Source: Kalaharituber pfeilii (taxonomy: Eukaryota > Ascomycota > Pezizomycetes > Pezizales > Pezizaceae). Taken from it: a stretch of 64,000 nucleotides of DNA. A program made the position numbers and the translations under genes. The stretch spans positions 496,001 to 560,000 of the forward strand of contig WHUZ01000036.1 in NCBI GenBank assembly GCA_015179045.1. The letters run 5' to 3'. The notes beneath the pieces were generated by a model that saw nothing but the letters and a program-made list of their open reading frames with translations, ran no database searches and was not told where the DNA came from. Of the stretch, positions 32,901 to 47,400 are shown piece by piece (the first letter of the stretch is position 1; each line of letters opens with the position of its first letter).

Positions 32901-35900
32901 TAGTCATTTCCAATTGCGCCCCTCCTTACTCATCCAATATTGATAATAGGGTTCCTAAACCTGGCGACTACCGCCGCATAGACCCCACAGCGGTGCCGTG
33001 GAGCTGCGGCGGCCGGTATTCCGCAGCAGAGGCGCAGTCACCCGTTGTCCTTGTTCCCTTCGAGTTTACAATTACCGCTGCCGGCTCTGAATGATTGGAA
33101 AGCTGAGGGGGAATTTGGCGAAAGGGTAGGAATTCCCGAGTTGACGTCGTCTCAGGTGTGAGATATTGCAATTGGGTAACTTTTATTAGGCGCCGGCCGC
33201 AGTATCATTGAAAGAGTTTTTGACACAGTCAGGTCGCATTATGATACGGATTTCGTAAGTAAGACTCCAATTACGCACTTGAGACGTCAACTGCGCCGGA
33301 CGCAAGAAGGTTATTTTACGTTACACTGGTTGAAACAATAATTCTGGGGTATGATAAAACTGTCTCTTTTATGGAATATGTTTTCAGGTGACTGAACCTG
33401 ATACTGAGTGTCGTCCATGGCAAAACACACCCTGTATGGAATCAGGTTGTTCCAAATTGCAATCACCCAGCATTTGTCTAATTTTTACAGGTAATTGTCA
33501 TTTGAGTATTTCTGAAACTAAAAGCACGTGACCCGAGCCTTTGGCACGGGGTGTCTTGGATTCCTCTCCGAACGACAAGTCAGTTTCTTGCTTCGAAATT
33601 TACAATTGTATAGTATGACAAAGTCGTCGCTAGAGAGACTTCAGTGATGCATGTGTGGGCATAGAATTATAATAAATTAAAAAGAAATTGTGAGCTCGGT
33701 TCTTTGTCAAAGAATTGCTACTTCGGGCAAGTATAACCCAATTTATCGCTCTGCTCTGTAATCATCATTACGGTGACATATTCTTTATGATTGAAGGTGA
33801 CAAGCTGTGGAGGCTCTCTGACAAGGTATCCATCACAAATAAAATCTGGAATTGCCTGATATATACATATTGAATTAATCGGTCAGTGGGACCAGCCATC
33901 TGTCTCTAACAGTACCGTATCGCCAAAGTTATGCTAGCTAGAGTGGGCCCGCAGAATATTGCCATGCCGGAGAGAAGAAGAATAGGGAGCTGAGTAAGGA
34001 ATCCCTTGGAAGTAGGAATATACTTTACTACAGGATAGAAGAGAAAACTTTAGCACTGAATCCAACCTAATGCTCCATATGAACTTGATATGTAGACGGT
34101 GAATTGCTAGATATTATATGTCTACCCTTTTTGGCTTAAACAACGATTGCCTAAGTTTCGCACAGATTTAATACTTCCGCATCAAGCGAAATTAAGCTTG
34201 CGCTATTCAAACGTGAAAATCGCATTTACTTACGAAGTATCATACGTACTTCACTAGAATTTTATAGTACATCGCGAAATACTAGTAATATAGCCTCGTA
34301 GGAGATTACTATTAATGCACAACGGGTACACGGTTTGGGGATACAGGTCTCCTTCAGCCCTACCCGCGCACTACATCCCCGCGATTCTTTTTTACCTATA
34401 TGCCGTCATCTTCATGCAGTTTATTCATAATATGAAGTTGATAGGAGCAATGTACCTTACTGTGATATCACATATCAAAACCACGCGATAGCGTGGTTTA
34501 TGCTTAAGTTTCGGCTTTGCAGACTAAACAAATCGTTAATATTGCCAAGTGACCTAGCAATGTAATCTAAAAATCCTTGTCGTTCAGTATTCACCTCTTG
34601 GTCGTATCGCAAATGCATACAACAGCGACAAACTCAAACAGGTAGGTCTAAGCTCTGCAGTCCTGCATCCTCTCTACCACTGTCTCGGGTCACGGAGTAT
34701 TCAAGGCAAATTGATCGTGATTAGCTTAATAACTCGCCAAAAAGCTCTATCTCCTTAACTCCGGAGCGTGCTAAACCTTCATCAGTATCCATCAATAACG
34801 ATAGGACGCCTATCGCTAAGTTTGGTAATCAACCCCGAAATAAGTATGCGCCAGCTATGACTCCGCTCCCCTTACACTGGGGGCCAAAGCATGCAATTCG
34901 GAGCGATCGTTCTAGCATTTGGAGTCACCGAACTGCGCAGGCAGTGGAAACTATGAAGCTTAATTTTTAATAAATTCTAGAATTATAACAAGGAACAAGT
35001 GAGCTGGCATTGTCCAGATGTTGGGGGCTGGCAAAACCATGTAACTGGTTCCAGGTCGAGTTCCGGCAAAAAATTTGCTTAGGCGGTGAGTTCACAATTT
35101 TAGCCTATAATGATATCTGAGAGCTCAAATGCCTGGTCCCAAAATATCCAATGCGAGGAGTTTCGCAAATGCACGTGTTATTGGTTGATATTTATCAGAG
35201 GATGCAAAAGTGAATGGAGTGCATTCCATGTCTCCCATCTTGCTTGATGACCGTCGGGGAACAAATTCGCCTCCGATTCGCGCGTTACTTACTTTGGCTC
35301 TGGATAGACTTACTTGGAGAGCAGGAAGCACTTCCAAGGATAGGTATTCAGCGTGCCGGAGATGTTCCTGATTTCGGCTAACATCGGGCATAGTCTAGCG
35401 CATGTAAACTTACCGGTAGATTTCGCAGTCAAAGTCCGAACGCGCCGGTCAACGGTTATGGAACCTAGGCACTGCCCACAAAAATGTAGGTCGTGTTTAA
35501 TTTGATGTCACGAGCATCACTACTATTTACAATTTCATTGCAAATCTCAATCCCGGGCACTTGGCAGATGAGCCGCCGAAGGGGAGCCGGAGTTTCAAGG
35601 AGCACATGCAGTGAATTGATAATTCGGCTCGTTGCATGCCATGTCCATGATCCTAGTCTAGTGGTATATAAGGTGTGCTGGATATGTAAGCAATGTATTG
35701 TGAGCGTGATTCACGGCAGAGAAGCACACATCACGTTAGTAGCCTGCATACTGTAAAGGCAGAATAGCCTGGTCTGTGCTGGGCTCGCTTGTTGATTAGA
35801 AGCATAGTCAGCCTAGCCAGAGTATTCGAGAAAGTACATATGACAAAGTTCAGGAGCAGTTGCCAATGTTTATGACGTCGGGTTCCCTATTGCTCATATC

Positions 35901-36716
35901 TTCACACTTGGTCATGCATGATCACAAATCGTCCCTGCATCCTTAAGGCTCATATCGCATGCTTTATAGATATATCTTATTATCGCGATCGAACCATACT
36001 GGTAGAAGTAGTTATTCAGAGGAAATTAGAACGTGTATAGATAGGCTAAATTCGGGTTTTCTTACTGTGTGCGGCAGCGAGCCCTATTGCCGCAACGTGT
36101 GGATACTGCAACTAGGTACCACGCCGCGCGTCAACGTGGCCGTAAGAACCTAATGTGAGTGGAGCCTTCTGCTCTCGGCATTATCTTATCCTCTATCTCA
36201 AGGAAAATGGCTTGGCTTGAGGGCTAGTTACCCAGGACGTCAAAGCGCTGGGACTCGTTTACAGTCTTTCTCAACGAGCTTTTGAACTATTATGGACCAT
36301 TCTTGAAATCCAGAATACATTAGAAGCAGCCCATGAGATAGTTCGCGATACGTACTTGACAGGCTGCTTCTAAGAAACATGTACAGTAGTATTTACCTGC
36401 GCCGTGGGCGGCCCGAACTCAGTTTTAACAAAAAGTGAGAGATAACGTGAATCCGCTCATTCCTGAAGATCTATCATAGCCGAGCTGAACCTTGGGTTCG
36501 TGATCACTCATCATCTTCCTACATTGTAATAATTAATGGCCCGATACTCACTTAGACACGGGGCTGGAACAGTACAGAACCTGCATTATCTCATGAATCA
36601 ACAGTATTGCAGAGTAATGTTTGATATAAGTGAGGAAGAAACACGTTCCGCACACCCGGGCGAGCTGAAGGCACTCTTGCAGGGGAGGATATTGAATCAA
36701 GGAATGATATTGTAAT

Positions 36717-36764
36717 TTCGGAGCCTTTCGGAGCCTTTCGGAGCCTTCCGGAGCCTTTCGGATG
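36717..36764 (+). repeat. 10-bp tandem repeat (TTCGGAGCCT), about 4.5 units
   Basis: Four full units and a partial one, with one T-to-C change in the fourth unit. It is outside any gene. Confidence 0.8.
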
Positions 36765-39700
36765 GTAGCAAGACTGTTGTCGTTGTGGTATGGGGCTCAG
36801 AATGTCTAGGGCCATTTGAACAGCCCACCGAACAGCAAAGCCGGAGTGAAACGGCTGCGTGACACTGGAATATGTTTGATTTCTCAGGTTTGTGGTTCCT
36901 GTGGCAATATTTCTTCTATTTAGATGGGATATTTGGGCAACTGTCCACAGTCATATACACGACTCATTGCAGTTTCAACCATCTCAAGCGGGCAACGGCA
37001 GTAGGCACAAAGCCCCAAGGTCCTTTCCTAATTCAAGGCAAACAAAGGGTCCTACCAGATATGGCAACTATCTTTAATGCGGGGATTTTTATCCACTTTG
37101 AGATAAAAGCATAGGCACCATTTGTATTGTGCGGAGCTTTTGTGCGGCCATTTTCACACATAACTGCCCGCGCATGCGCAATGCTGACACCAGTAGCAGA
37201 TATACAGTGTACAGTACTCCGTATAAACGTTGTATAACCCATGCCAGCCAGATATTCTGTCTCAACCCCAGACTTCCAGGTCGTACCGGAAAGCTAGTTA
37301 AACAATTCCATTTGCGCTCATATTATACATGACTGCTCAATGGCAATGCTCATGAATCCTCTCAGTGGATTAGCCGAGCTCTAGACGGACGATACGTCCT
37401 CACTTGTAACTAGATCTTCATTCGTACGCTCCGTCGGCAGTGCCGCTAGGCGAAGAATGACGACTGTATCCTTACATTGGTATAGGAGATTTACGCAAGC
37501 CGAAGTTCTAGCTCTCATAGACAAATAGACATTAATGAGAATGTTAATCCTGTGATATTGTCCACGTGCATACGGTATTTAACCATTACTCCATGCATCT
37601 TGCCAACTACCCTAGACTAGTCCTTGTGAGCATCAAGAAGCGAGGACAGCAAAAGCTTTACCAATCGTTAATGGATAATCTCAACTATGGCCAATATTTG
37701 CTGAAGGTCAAGTGGAACAATTGCCTGGGTCAACCTCCACAAGCTACCAAATTCGATTGATATCAAATATATAGCTACAAGTCTGCATGGAACCAAGCCG
37801 CCAACGTGGTTCGGCTCGAATATTTCCATGCTCCTTTAGGTAGTTCAGTGTCGGAGCCACCCTCCTGGAGCCACTACGCATTACCGTTCATGCACGTATA
37901 CACGCGCAACATAATATTCATCCCATCCAAGATCCCAGGCCTGCATGCTCTGCCATTTCTTGGGACGGAATCTGCTGGTATCCGTATACCTGTATCTATC
38001 CGGCCAGGACTGTTCCCAAAGCTTTGAACCGTCGGTAACACTACCAGTGTTGACTGAAACGATTTACAATACCCTGTGTTCATAAATGCCTACCGGTAAA
38101 TATCAACGATCCCAATACCTCTATCACTGGAACTGGAGTTCACGGGCGCTCTGTTTGTGACGAACCCCACAACGACTCCATGGACGTGCAGGAGTGAAGG
38201 CGATTGGAGCCAACATCCGTTCACGCAGTTTTACGTGTCTAGTAGGCACTGATATTCAGCCTGCGTAATTCACTTGTAGGGTGCCAATTAACGCGGGATG
38301 CCATACCATGATTGCGTTTTCTGTGGTTTGAACTTACAAGTGACCAATAAACACCTATTTTCGTATACCACGTAAATGTACGGGAAAATTTGCCGCTCTA
38401 CATGGTCGCTTGATTCGGAACGGCCGACATGCCGTCGCTAAGCCTCGAAAAAGACATGAATTGCGCACGCCCCTCACGTCGTACTCCCAAGGCGTATATC
38501 AGAGTAGGGTGGCAATGCGGGCTTCTTTTATCACTTGGAAAGTACTCTGCTGAATCGTAAAGAGGATCTAGATAGTGCAGTGTGCAACGGTCCCGACCGT
38601 AGAAAATCGTTGACGTAGTGTATTTCAAATACTTTACCGATGAGTTCCGGAGCGACTCATTGTCCCGATTCACGCAAGCGACATCATGGGGTTGCAACGT
38701 TGGTGCAACCGACCTATATTGGCTATTTCAAACTCGGATGCGGTCGGAAGAGCAAGTTTTCAAAAAGCTACCATACACATATTTGTGCTCCATCTTCTAG
38801 ATGATGCTAGGGCAATTATGAATTGACTTTCTCTAGAAAAACACTGAAACCATATTTGCCCTAGAATTTGCAATTCTACCTAACGGTGTTATCGACCGGT
38901 GGACACCACACTTCAGCACCGAATCTCCGAAAAACGGCGCGCAACACAAAAATAACGCCAATGATGCGATCACTGGAATATGAGTGACCAGGTGCGATAT
39001 GGTGTATTTCAAATTTTAGGCGGTCAAGAAACAGGCAAATTGATGTTATTATTGTCGGTCGGCGCGCCCTGTGGCTCTGGCTCAACTCGCCAGAAGAGGA
39101 AGGGTCCTTGGTGGTGGGACGCCGTGTACAAGTCCATTGTCAAATACTCTTACCAAGACAAGTAAAGTAAAGATAGTTAATCGCAGTCCAGTATCGTCTT
39201 AGAAGGCGATATCTTGTGTCGGGAATTTCCTGCGACAGCGGAGTTGATGTGAGGAATAATAATGGAACTGCTGCCGAAGCTTCTGAAACAAAAGCGAGAT
39301 GGAGAGATTATTTTTAGCATGACACCCAGGGCAGCGCTGGCCGCCCCAGTATTCCAGAATCGCAGCAAAGCTTCCCAGGCCTCTTTTCTTACTAGCTCCC
39401 TTCCCACGCCAAAGCTGCGGTCTTGGGCAAATAAGGGAATGGGGTGTGAGGCTCAGCAGTAAATTACCTGCCTAGCCTGCCTGACCAGGGCAGTTGGGCG
39501 GTTGATTGAAGCACGCAGTGCCGCAAAGTCGCTGGAGGACTAGCCTCCATTCCCTCCGCCCACGAAGTTGCAATGCGACGCCCAGACGTTAGGGTTCAAA
39601 AATAAATCGCAAAGTTTGGGGAAACGCGAGCAGAAGGGGAGGGCGTGCATAGCGGCCCTCTTTACTGCAACGCAACCCAGCCCAACCCATCGAGGGCAAG

Positions 39701-40404
39701 CGGACTTAGTCCGCGAAAATAACCCACGCGAAGTGTGTGCAAGGCCACTTCTGTGGGAGGGTGGTGGCTGCCCGACCCCATCACGATGCCAATGCAATAG
39801 CAGGTATGGGGGGCATGCTGGCTGCTGCACCATGCTTACTCAGGGTGCAGCCGCGGGGTATGGCAGCATGCACTGCTGCATGCAGCTAATGGGCGGAAGA
39901 GACGAATAAGACTTGTCACTCCAGGGCAGTGCAACCCACCAGCCTGTGGGGAGTCTATTTTTCAAGTAGAGACGGGGGTGGCCTTCGCCGGATGCTTTGC
40001 GCATGGGTGCACCCACCTTGCCCTGCAACAGTTCCCCCCCACCTCCTCAACATTGAGCCCCTCCACCCAGCCAGCTGCATCCATAAGGCTGGAAAACAAG
40101 CGCAGGGGTCAAGGAGGGGGGTGACCCAGCACATGAGCACGGTAGGTATGGCGGTGGAGACTTATGATGCTAACTTAATTGACCACTGCCTAGCTAAGAT
40201 AACTTATAAGATGTCGTCCACTTCCGTTGGGAGTCCCATTCCATCACCATCGGCATCACAACAACCAACATAGCGTTCACATCTAAGACGCCAATCAGTC
40301 TCACATCATTCTCGCAATTAGATATAGAAAACCAGAAGTCTTCTGCTCTACCTCTCAACATCAGCTCAATAGAAGCGATTATACCGCAAAGCAAGTCCTT
40401 CGCC

Positions 40405-41462
40405 ATGCAATCAACCTACTCTTTCCCAACTTCAATTGTTTCCTCTCGTCCACCTATGTCATCACACTACGCACCATACAACCCACGAGCAACCTCCACA
40501 TCGTCCACCACAAGGACGACATCTGAGTTCAAGGGGAGCACAAATCCCAGCGAGGACTGGACCAAGATCTCGGACCTTGCCGAGAGGAGGAGAATCCAGA
40601 ACCGTATTGCTCAGAGGAACTATCGTGTGTTACCCTCTTCCGCAATCAGCCTCTGTATTACGCAGCAGTACTAACAGGGTGGCATATAGGCAAGAAGCTC
40701 AAGCGCCGCCTTGAGGACCTTGAGCGCCGCGCTAAGTCCAGGTCAATCTCTCCCAATGGTGAAGAAACCGACGGCCGCTCAACTCGCGAGTCCTCAACAG
40801 AGCAGCCACATGCTACCAGCTCTGTATCCACAGCAGTCATCACTACTCCAGTAGCCACTACCATCGACACATCCGCTCCAGTGTCTACTACCTACGATTA
40901 CAGCACCTCATACAGCACAGCCAGTGCTGCAACTCCTTACCCATCACAGTACAGGACATCCGCAAACTCTTTGGCGTATACATCGGCCTCTGCTCCCAAT
41001 ACAACCTATGTGTCGGCTCCCATTGACTACTCTCAACCATCAAGTACTGGGTACATGTATGCTGCATATGACCACACCCAGCAAACAGGTCAAACAGACA
41101 TGTCTGTGATCGACCCCAGCTTCATCCTTCCCCCACCTTCCATCGCCTCGACTTCATCGAACAGGGTCCCAGGTATCATGAGGACGGGCGGCATTTACGA
41201 GGTGGACAACGCCCCAACAAACAGTGGCGTGAGTTCATACTATCTCAATGCTAGCTCATATGGTAAGCTCTCCAACACTCAACCTGAACAGCAATACTTG
41301 GCCTTCTTCAATACGGCTGCTGACCGGTCTGTGTTTGAAGATTTTCAAGATCCCTATTTTGCAACCGGGGGCCTCTCGAGCAGCTACTATAATCTTGATC
41401 ACTTGAACCCTTTGCCACCACTTTTGAACACTCCACAGTACACTACTTCCCAGCGAAATTAA
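40405..41462 (+). CDS. bZIP transcription factor (330 aa)
   Basis: Two exons: 40405-40624 and 40690-41462. The 65-nt intron begins GTGTGT, has branch site ACTAACA and ends ATATAG, and splits an Arg codon. Joined, residues 61-76 read RRRIQNRIAQRNYRKK and continue LKRRLEDLERRA, a textbook fungal bZIP basic region (N-x-x-A-Q-R-x-Y-R) with the linker. The leucine zipper is very short (Leu77, 81, 84), as in the fungal class with the NRIAQRNYRKK core, so dimerisation may need other contacts. The N-terminus is Ser/Thr-rich. The long C-terminus is low-complexity Ser/Thr/Tyr/Pro, typical of an activation domain, ending DPYFATGGLSSSYYNLDHLN. It acts in the nucleus as a DNA-binding regulator; the targets are unknown and it has no coding neighbours within 10 kb either side. 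The ATG at 40405 has G at -3. Confidence 0.93.
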
Positions 41463-44400
41463 TCGCCCAGAAGTGCGAAAAAAATTACGCATCTCGGTAT
41501 CCTATTGTAATTTCTTATTTTTCTTAAAATCTCAAATGTTTCTCATTTCAGGGGTTTCTTGGGCTTTCTCTTCTATTTCTGGCGGGTTTTTATTTCTATT
41601 CCTTTTTCCTTTGTTTGTGTCTATTTCCTTTTGCATCCTCCAGCGGCAACGAATAGACGAATGTAACTAGTACTGAACTTTCTTTTGTTTCATTTTTCTT
41701 TTGTTCTTGCATTTTCTATGATAGAGAAATTCGGGTATGTTCTGGGACTTGCTCTTTTTGTTTCATTTTGTGCAACGCGTGTTCTTTTCTTGTCACATGT
41801 ATGGGAGCCGGGACTGGGGAGCCGGGGGGCGGAGCATCTTGGTGGGGGTGTTGGGCTTGCGATCACTTGGGATATCCTCGACGTGCTCAAGGATAAGGCA
41901 GTTTTGATCGCGCATAAGGCGGTAAAGGGAACTGGCACGACAGACAGATTTAATTTAGCTTGGGTTCGGTATACTTGATGAAGGAATTGGGGACTATTGG
42001 GAGGGATCATGGTTATTACTACTGCATTATTTTTTGTTTCCGCTTAATCTTTAACGATATGTACCGCAGTTGGGAGATTTATGGGGTTCTAGGAGTTATC
42101 TTAATTTTTATTGCAATATTAATCATTCAAGTGTACCTCTGAGAAGCTCGAGCTGAACAATACAAGTCGAGTGCATGACGATTAAGAAACCAAATGTTCC
42201 AGATCACATCGTTTACAAATGGCGCATAGAAAGTGAGTGCAACCTTGGGACAAATTTAGGAAGTCGTCACCTGTCCTAACTGGGCGCAGGTCGTCTATCG
42301 CTTGATTGGTTAGATGGGACCCTGCCCACGAAGGCCAGCCAATGGCTGCGCGACGCGCAACTGGCTTCGCTTTAACGGAACTTTTGCCTAAGAGTTGCTA
42401 CAACCTGGGATCTAGTTCTACATATTATCTGCGCCGTGTCTTCGCTTGGTTTTCAGCTCGCCGCTCGTACGGCGTTCCCTCTGAGGAACTGTGCTGCCTG
42501 AACGCGCATCAAAAACTGTTCCGCACCTTGCTTTTTTTTAAATCGCGCGACACTCTTCTCATACTTTATGCTATTTTTTTTTATGTTGTACGAGGCTTGC
42601 CGGAATTCCAGAGAGTTTCTGTGAGCGGCGCACGCGGAAATGGTTCAGGTCATTGACCATGGGCATGGGGCACAGCAGAGCTTTCGCAAATTCCACACTG
42701 CAATATTTCCTTTTTATTTTTTTTCACTGCTTCTTTCTCGTTGTCTCTTTATGGGGAGTGTGCAGCGTATTGATCAGCTGCTCCGCTTTGCTACTCCACC
42801 AATAAGTTTCTACATACTATTTTCCCCTTCTTGAAAAGTTTCCGAGAAATACGGGCACGGGAATGCCGAGAGTTGAGGGGGGGTACGGATTCATTTTTTT
42901 TTTTTTTTACTTCGCAGAACCAATAATTTGCGACGATCCCAGGCCACAGCCCCCATGTGTGCAGAGAGGTTGAAAGGAGCACATGGAAATAGTAAAATAG
43001 TAAAAATTCTGAATTAGAAAGATTTAGTGTAGAAAGCTAGGTTTTTTCGGTAACTAGTGATCTTGGACAATCTGGATCTGGGGTTGATTAGAAAAAATAT
43101 CTAAGCAAAAATAAAAAATAAAAGGTAAAACGTTTTCTGACAAAGACAATGACGATTGTCTCCGCTAACGACTGTAGCTGACAGGATAGCGGTATAGAGT
43201 ACGAGGTGCTCTATCTATGAGCAATCCCCCATTAGTGAGGGACCTCGCTAGCAGCAGTGACCTCTATGATTGACTCTAACTGATATGCCCCACTACGCTT
43301 TCCTGTCTCCAGTGTAGCATGGGTTCACCCATCTCCCCCCACTGGGCTTCACTGGCCCCATGTCACGAGCGCCTCAGGTCAAGGACCTCACACCATACCA
43401 TGCCTGCCATCTCGATTCCGCCTAGCCTACAGTGCCATCGGGCAGGCAATTGCAGGAGGACACATTCCCACGGACGCTCCGGGTGTAACAGGCAAGCAGC
43501 CAAAAACATACCTGATCAAGTAAACGAGACTAGCCAAGAAGAGCGAACCGAGGAAGGAACGAAGGAGCTGCTGGACTCCACCACCATGTACGGGATTCCG
43601 GAAAGGTCGGCGCCCGGCATCTCCGACCGGGATTTCGTTCGTCTCTGTGCTCTCCAGGATTGCATCACATATGTCGGTGTGTTGGTGGACGCGCATTCAT
43701 CGAAAATTGATCACATGTATTGATTGCTATCGATAGTTGGAGTCATGATCAGAGGCGAGATAGGCTATAGGCACCTGGGATACGGGGTTTAATCATTCAT
43801 ACACGATGCAGAATGTTGTCATTGGGCAAATTGGTCCGGGTTGACGAGTGAGGACCGAGTGAAACGCCCTGTCTTCACTTCGTCCCACTACACTACTTCG
43901 GGTCATGCAGCTAGCGCTGGGCTGGACTGCAGAAATGGGAGAGCATCGGAGTTGCGGACGAATGCTATCACCCGACTTGCGACCCGTTCGCAAAAGAGCA
44001 GGCAAGCGGAAACGCTTTGGCGTGGGGCTTGGGAAGAAGTAGCCGAGTGGCAGCCCAGGAACTTGGGGATGGATCTCCCAGTGAGAATACAGTATCGTTG
44101 TTACTTTTTCCACCGCTCGTACGCTGGGATACTATTGTATGGCATAGGTCGCGGTGATTAGTGATTGAAACTGTTTATTTCCCCAAATCGCAGGACATCC
44201 CACGTACCCAGCTCGAAGGGCTGCAAGGCAGCCCATTCATCCTTTGTACGTCTCAGTTCGTTCCGTCACAATCGGGCTGCGAATGTGCCTTAGGTCTAGT
44301 CTCCCGCATCAACTGAGCCCAGCAATGATTCGAGTCATTTTAAAATCTGCCTAAGAAGTCTGCACTGCACCGATCGGCAGCCTTTCTCCACATATTCCAC

Positions 44401-47400
44401 TCGACAATAGTCGAAAAACCGCTTGAGCCTCACTGTATGAATTTATTCCGCGCTCCCCCTTCTCCTCTCCCCTCACAAGCGCACTTGTAAGGAGCACTAT
44501 AGCTAAAGTGCCTATAATGCTGCAGGCTGTTCAGCCTCAGTGTGTAACGATACTTGTACATGTTTAATAATAAGTTTATCAAATAGGAAGACAGCGGCGT
44601 AGCTCTGCGCGAACCTGTCCTATGCTGTGATTAATGCAACTTGTGCATACAAGGGCAGGAACATGCTCCACTCTGCTCTGCGACTTCATATACAGATCAT
44701 CAACAGCCGCGCATACCCGCAAATCGAATTGGTCATGGGTTATCTCAGCATCCAACTTCCTGTCCTAGAAATATTAATAACGAATAGCGACAAATGTAGA
44801 GAATCCCAGATATCGTGGCAGCGGGCAATCAAAACATATGATCATTATTAAAAATCTATTACGGCTTTGACAATCTCGACTACTCACTCCCTCACCACTT
44901 TCTTATTTCCTTCTTTAAGTTCGCAAGTTGTAGTAGGCTCCTATGTAATTTCCTCAGCCCATGTATGAATTAACAATCGCTAACCTTAGCTTCTTAAGGT
45001 TATAGCGTCGTCTCAGGAGTCGACGTATAACCACACAGGTACTAGGTGCAGTTACTGGACGCCACAATCCTGGCCTGGATACTTGGTAGAAATATATCGA
45101 CTGTCAAGTTGCAAGATATCTGATTTCGATAGTATGAGAGATGTTAGCGAATTCATTCCCAAGTCGGATATCAGGAATGGAGTTCGAACGCAGTCAGTAC
45201 CCCAATCACTGACATACTATCTGGTCAGCCATTCAATGTATCGCACTCGAGTACAGCATGCAATTAAGTCATGAGGTACGTTTTTTGACCTATCTCCGAA
45301 GAGGACCGCGTTCGAAATCGCCTGCTAACCAGGCCATTATTACAATTGCAAAGGATAAGTGATGTAGCAGATTGAAGATCGTGGGGGGGTATTCTTCAGG
45401 TATTATCCCAGTCATTCAACCGGTGAGTAACAGGTCGCCCGCCACACCAGAACCCAATGTGTGGGGTGAAGGGCTTAGCTGCACGAGCCCGCGGCCATTG
45501 GCCGTTACATGCCAACAAGTGCTGGAAAGGCTAGCTGCTTTGAGACCTGAGCCACAGGGCTGCATGCTTTGTTCAGCACTTTAAATGATGACCTTGTCGC
45601 TACTTATTTGTGACTGTGGATTGGAGGCACAGCTTCTGTACAGAAGTTGGAAAAGGGAATGCGCAATAGAATCTGCTTCCTACTATGGCTAAATTATTCA
45701 CATGTTCCAGTATTAAGTATGTTAAAGTCACCGCTTTGAAGGAAGGTTAAGTTACTCATGTGCAAGGTCTGGTATTTACAGTATCTCAGGCTCACCGTTT
45801 GAGTGCTAACACTGGGCAAATAGTGCGGTAACATCGAGCTAGTTTGCGATCAGCGGTAAAATACGGATAGGCGATCAAGGAAATGGCCCTGGTAACTGGA
45901 ATACGAGGGATTATGCTAGGCAGTTCGAAGATAAGGATTTTGGTATGCGCCACGCGCCCCCGGCCCCTACATGAAAAAAACAATTCCTGCAATATGACTG
46001 GGTGGGAGTGATTGCATCGCATAAGTATTGCATGACTGGTGCTTAGAGAATTGATTATGCCAGCTTCGTAACATTCAAACAATCTTTTATACCAGGCGGT
46101 AATCTGAACACTCTTTCAACGACCACAATAGTGAGGTGTACATGGGGTACAATACTGCTTTTCAGTGATAGCCGAATTTCTGTATCCTTCACAAGCACTT
46201 CAATAACTGAACCCGGGTACATATTGCCGTTTCACCCAAGCAGCAACAGGGATCTATGCTTGACTGGAGGCTGGTTGGGATTTTCATTAACAGCGCCAGA
46301 AAAGGAAAAGCAACAGGGGCGTTCAGAATCTGTGCCAGTTGAATACGTGCTCAATCTTGCGGCACGTGTTGCGACGTGTATAATATATATCATATATATT
46401 CAGGCGGCGAGGCATTGGATATACGAATTTGATATTGTTGAATGGGCTTCTCATTTCTACTGAGTTATTTCGTTCCTGTTTGCTACAGGCTTAAGGGCGG
46501 GGGGAGGACAGGGTATACGTGTATAGAATTGTATATTACGTACGTATCACCATTCCTTCGAGGAAGTGCCCCTTTTGGTCCCCTGGGGTACGGCTGGTCT
46601 TGGGTAATTAGCGATGATAATAGCCGGCTGGAAATTTTTGTTTTGGATTGTGAAGGGATTTTTTTATTTCCTGGGATTTTGCTCAAGAGAGAAAATCTTG
46701 AGCAACATTGAACAGTACTGCATAGCCATCATGCGGCCAGACATCCGCGCTTCGGAGAACGGCGTTATGCGTTTTGCTTGGTAAGAACTTGGTTCTTGGC
46801 CGGGAAATTCGTAGTGTGATTCAAATGATTATGCAATGTTGCAGGTGCGGTCAGGACTATAAGAGAGATCTCATATTGTTCCCCGGCTTATTGGGTTATA
46901 GCTTACGGTGGTCATGTCAGAACACTAATTTCAGGCGACCTTGCGACCTGTCAGCTCCTTAAGGCAACGGCGCGGTTGGGAACAGACTAAAAGAAGTTAT
47001 AGAGAAGGTTTTTTTCAATGCGTTTACATGTACTCTACTGTGCCCCCATACACCCTCTTTCTCCATATTCTAACTGATGTGTTTTCCTTTCAATAACTCA
47101 TCGGCTTACAATAACTGGAGTGGTGCTTTCTCGAATGTCTGGATTGCATGTACAGTATACCACATGATGAGCCGTATCAATCCCGTAGTACGGAGCATCC
47201 GAATATATACTAAGAAACATTCACTCTCATTGTACGCGGATCACAGTGCCGGTGTACATGGGACTATTACCAGTACCCCCTTGTCAAAATTTTATGCACT
47301 CCAGATGGCAGAATTTATACGTTCAAGAGCGGGACAGATGGCCACCAGATAAATATCCTGAAACAGGTTTACAGTATTTTCGCTGATCCAAGGTATGCGA

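Larger units (their letters stand above)
27882..40404. other. Gene desert, part 2 (about 12.5 kb)
   Basis: No frame longer than about 115 codons was found, none has a domain or coherent codon use, and I could not join exons into a protein. Base composition is ordinary, unlike the A/T blocks at 61.5-63.4 kb. Small structures are the hairpin at 29899-29984, AAACCACGCGATAGCGTGGTTT at about 34479-34500 and the 10-bp tandem at 36717. From 39480 to 40140 the sequence is more GC-rich and may be the bZIP promoter or leader. Confidence 0.5.

Noticed and set aside
39540..39909. Overlapping 97-113-codon frames in a GC-rich stretch
   Set aside because: Cys- and Gly-rich on both strands without domains; more likely bZIP promoter or leader sequence.
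43319..43723. 134-codon plus-strand frame
   Set aside because: A competing 89-codon minus frame and third-position bias in neither direction; no motif recognised, so not called a gene.
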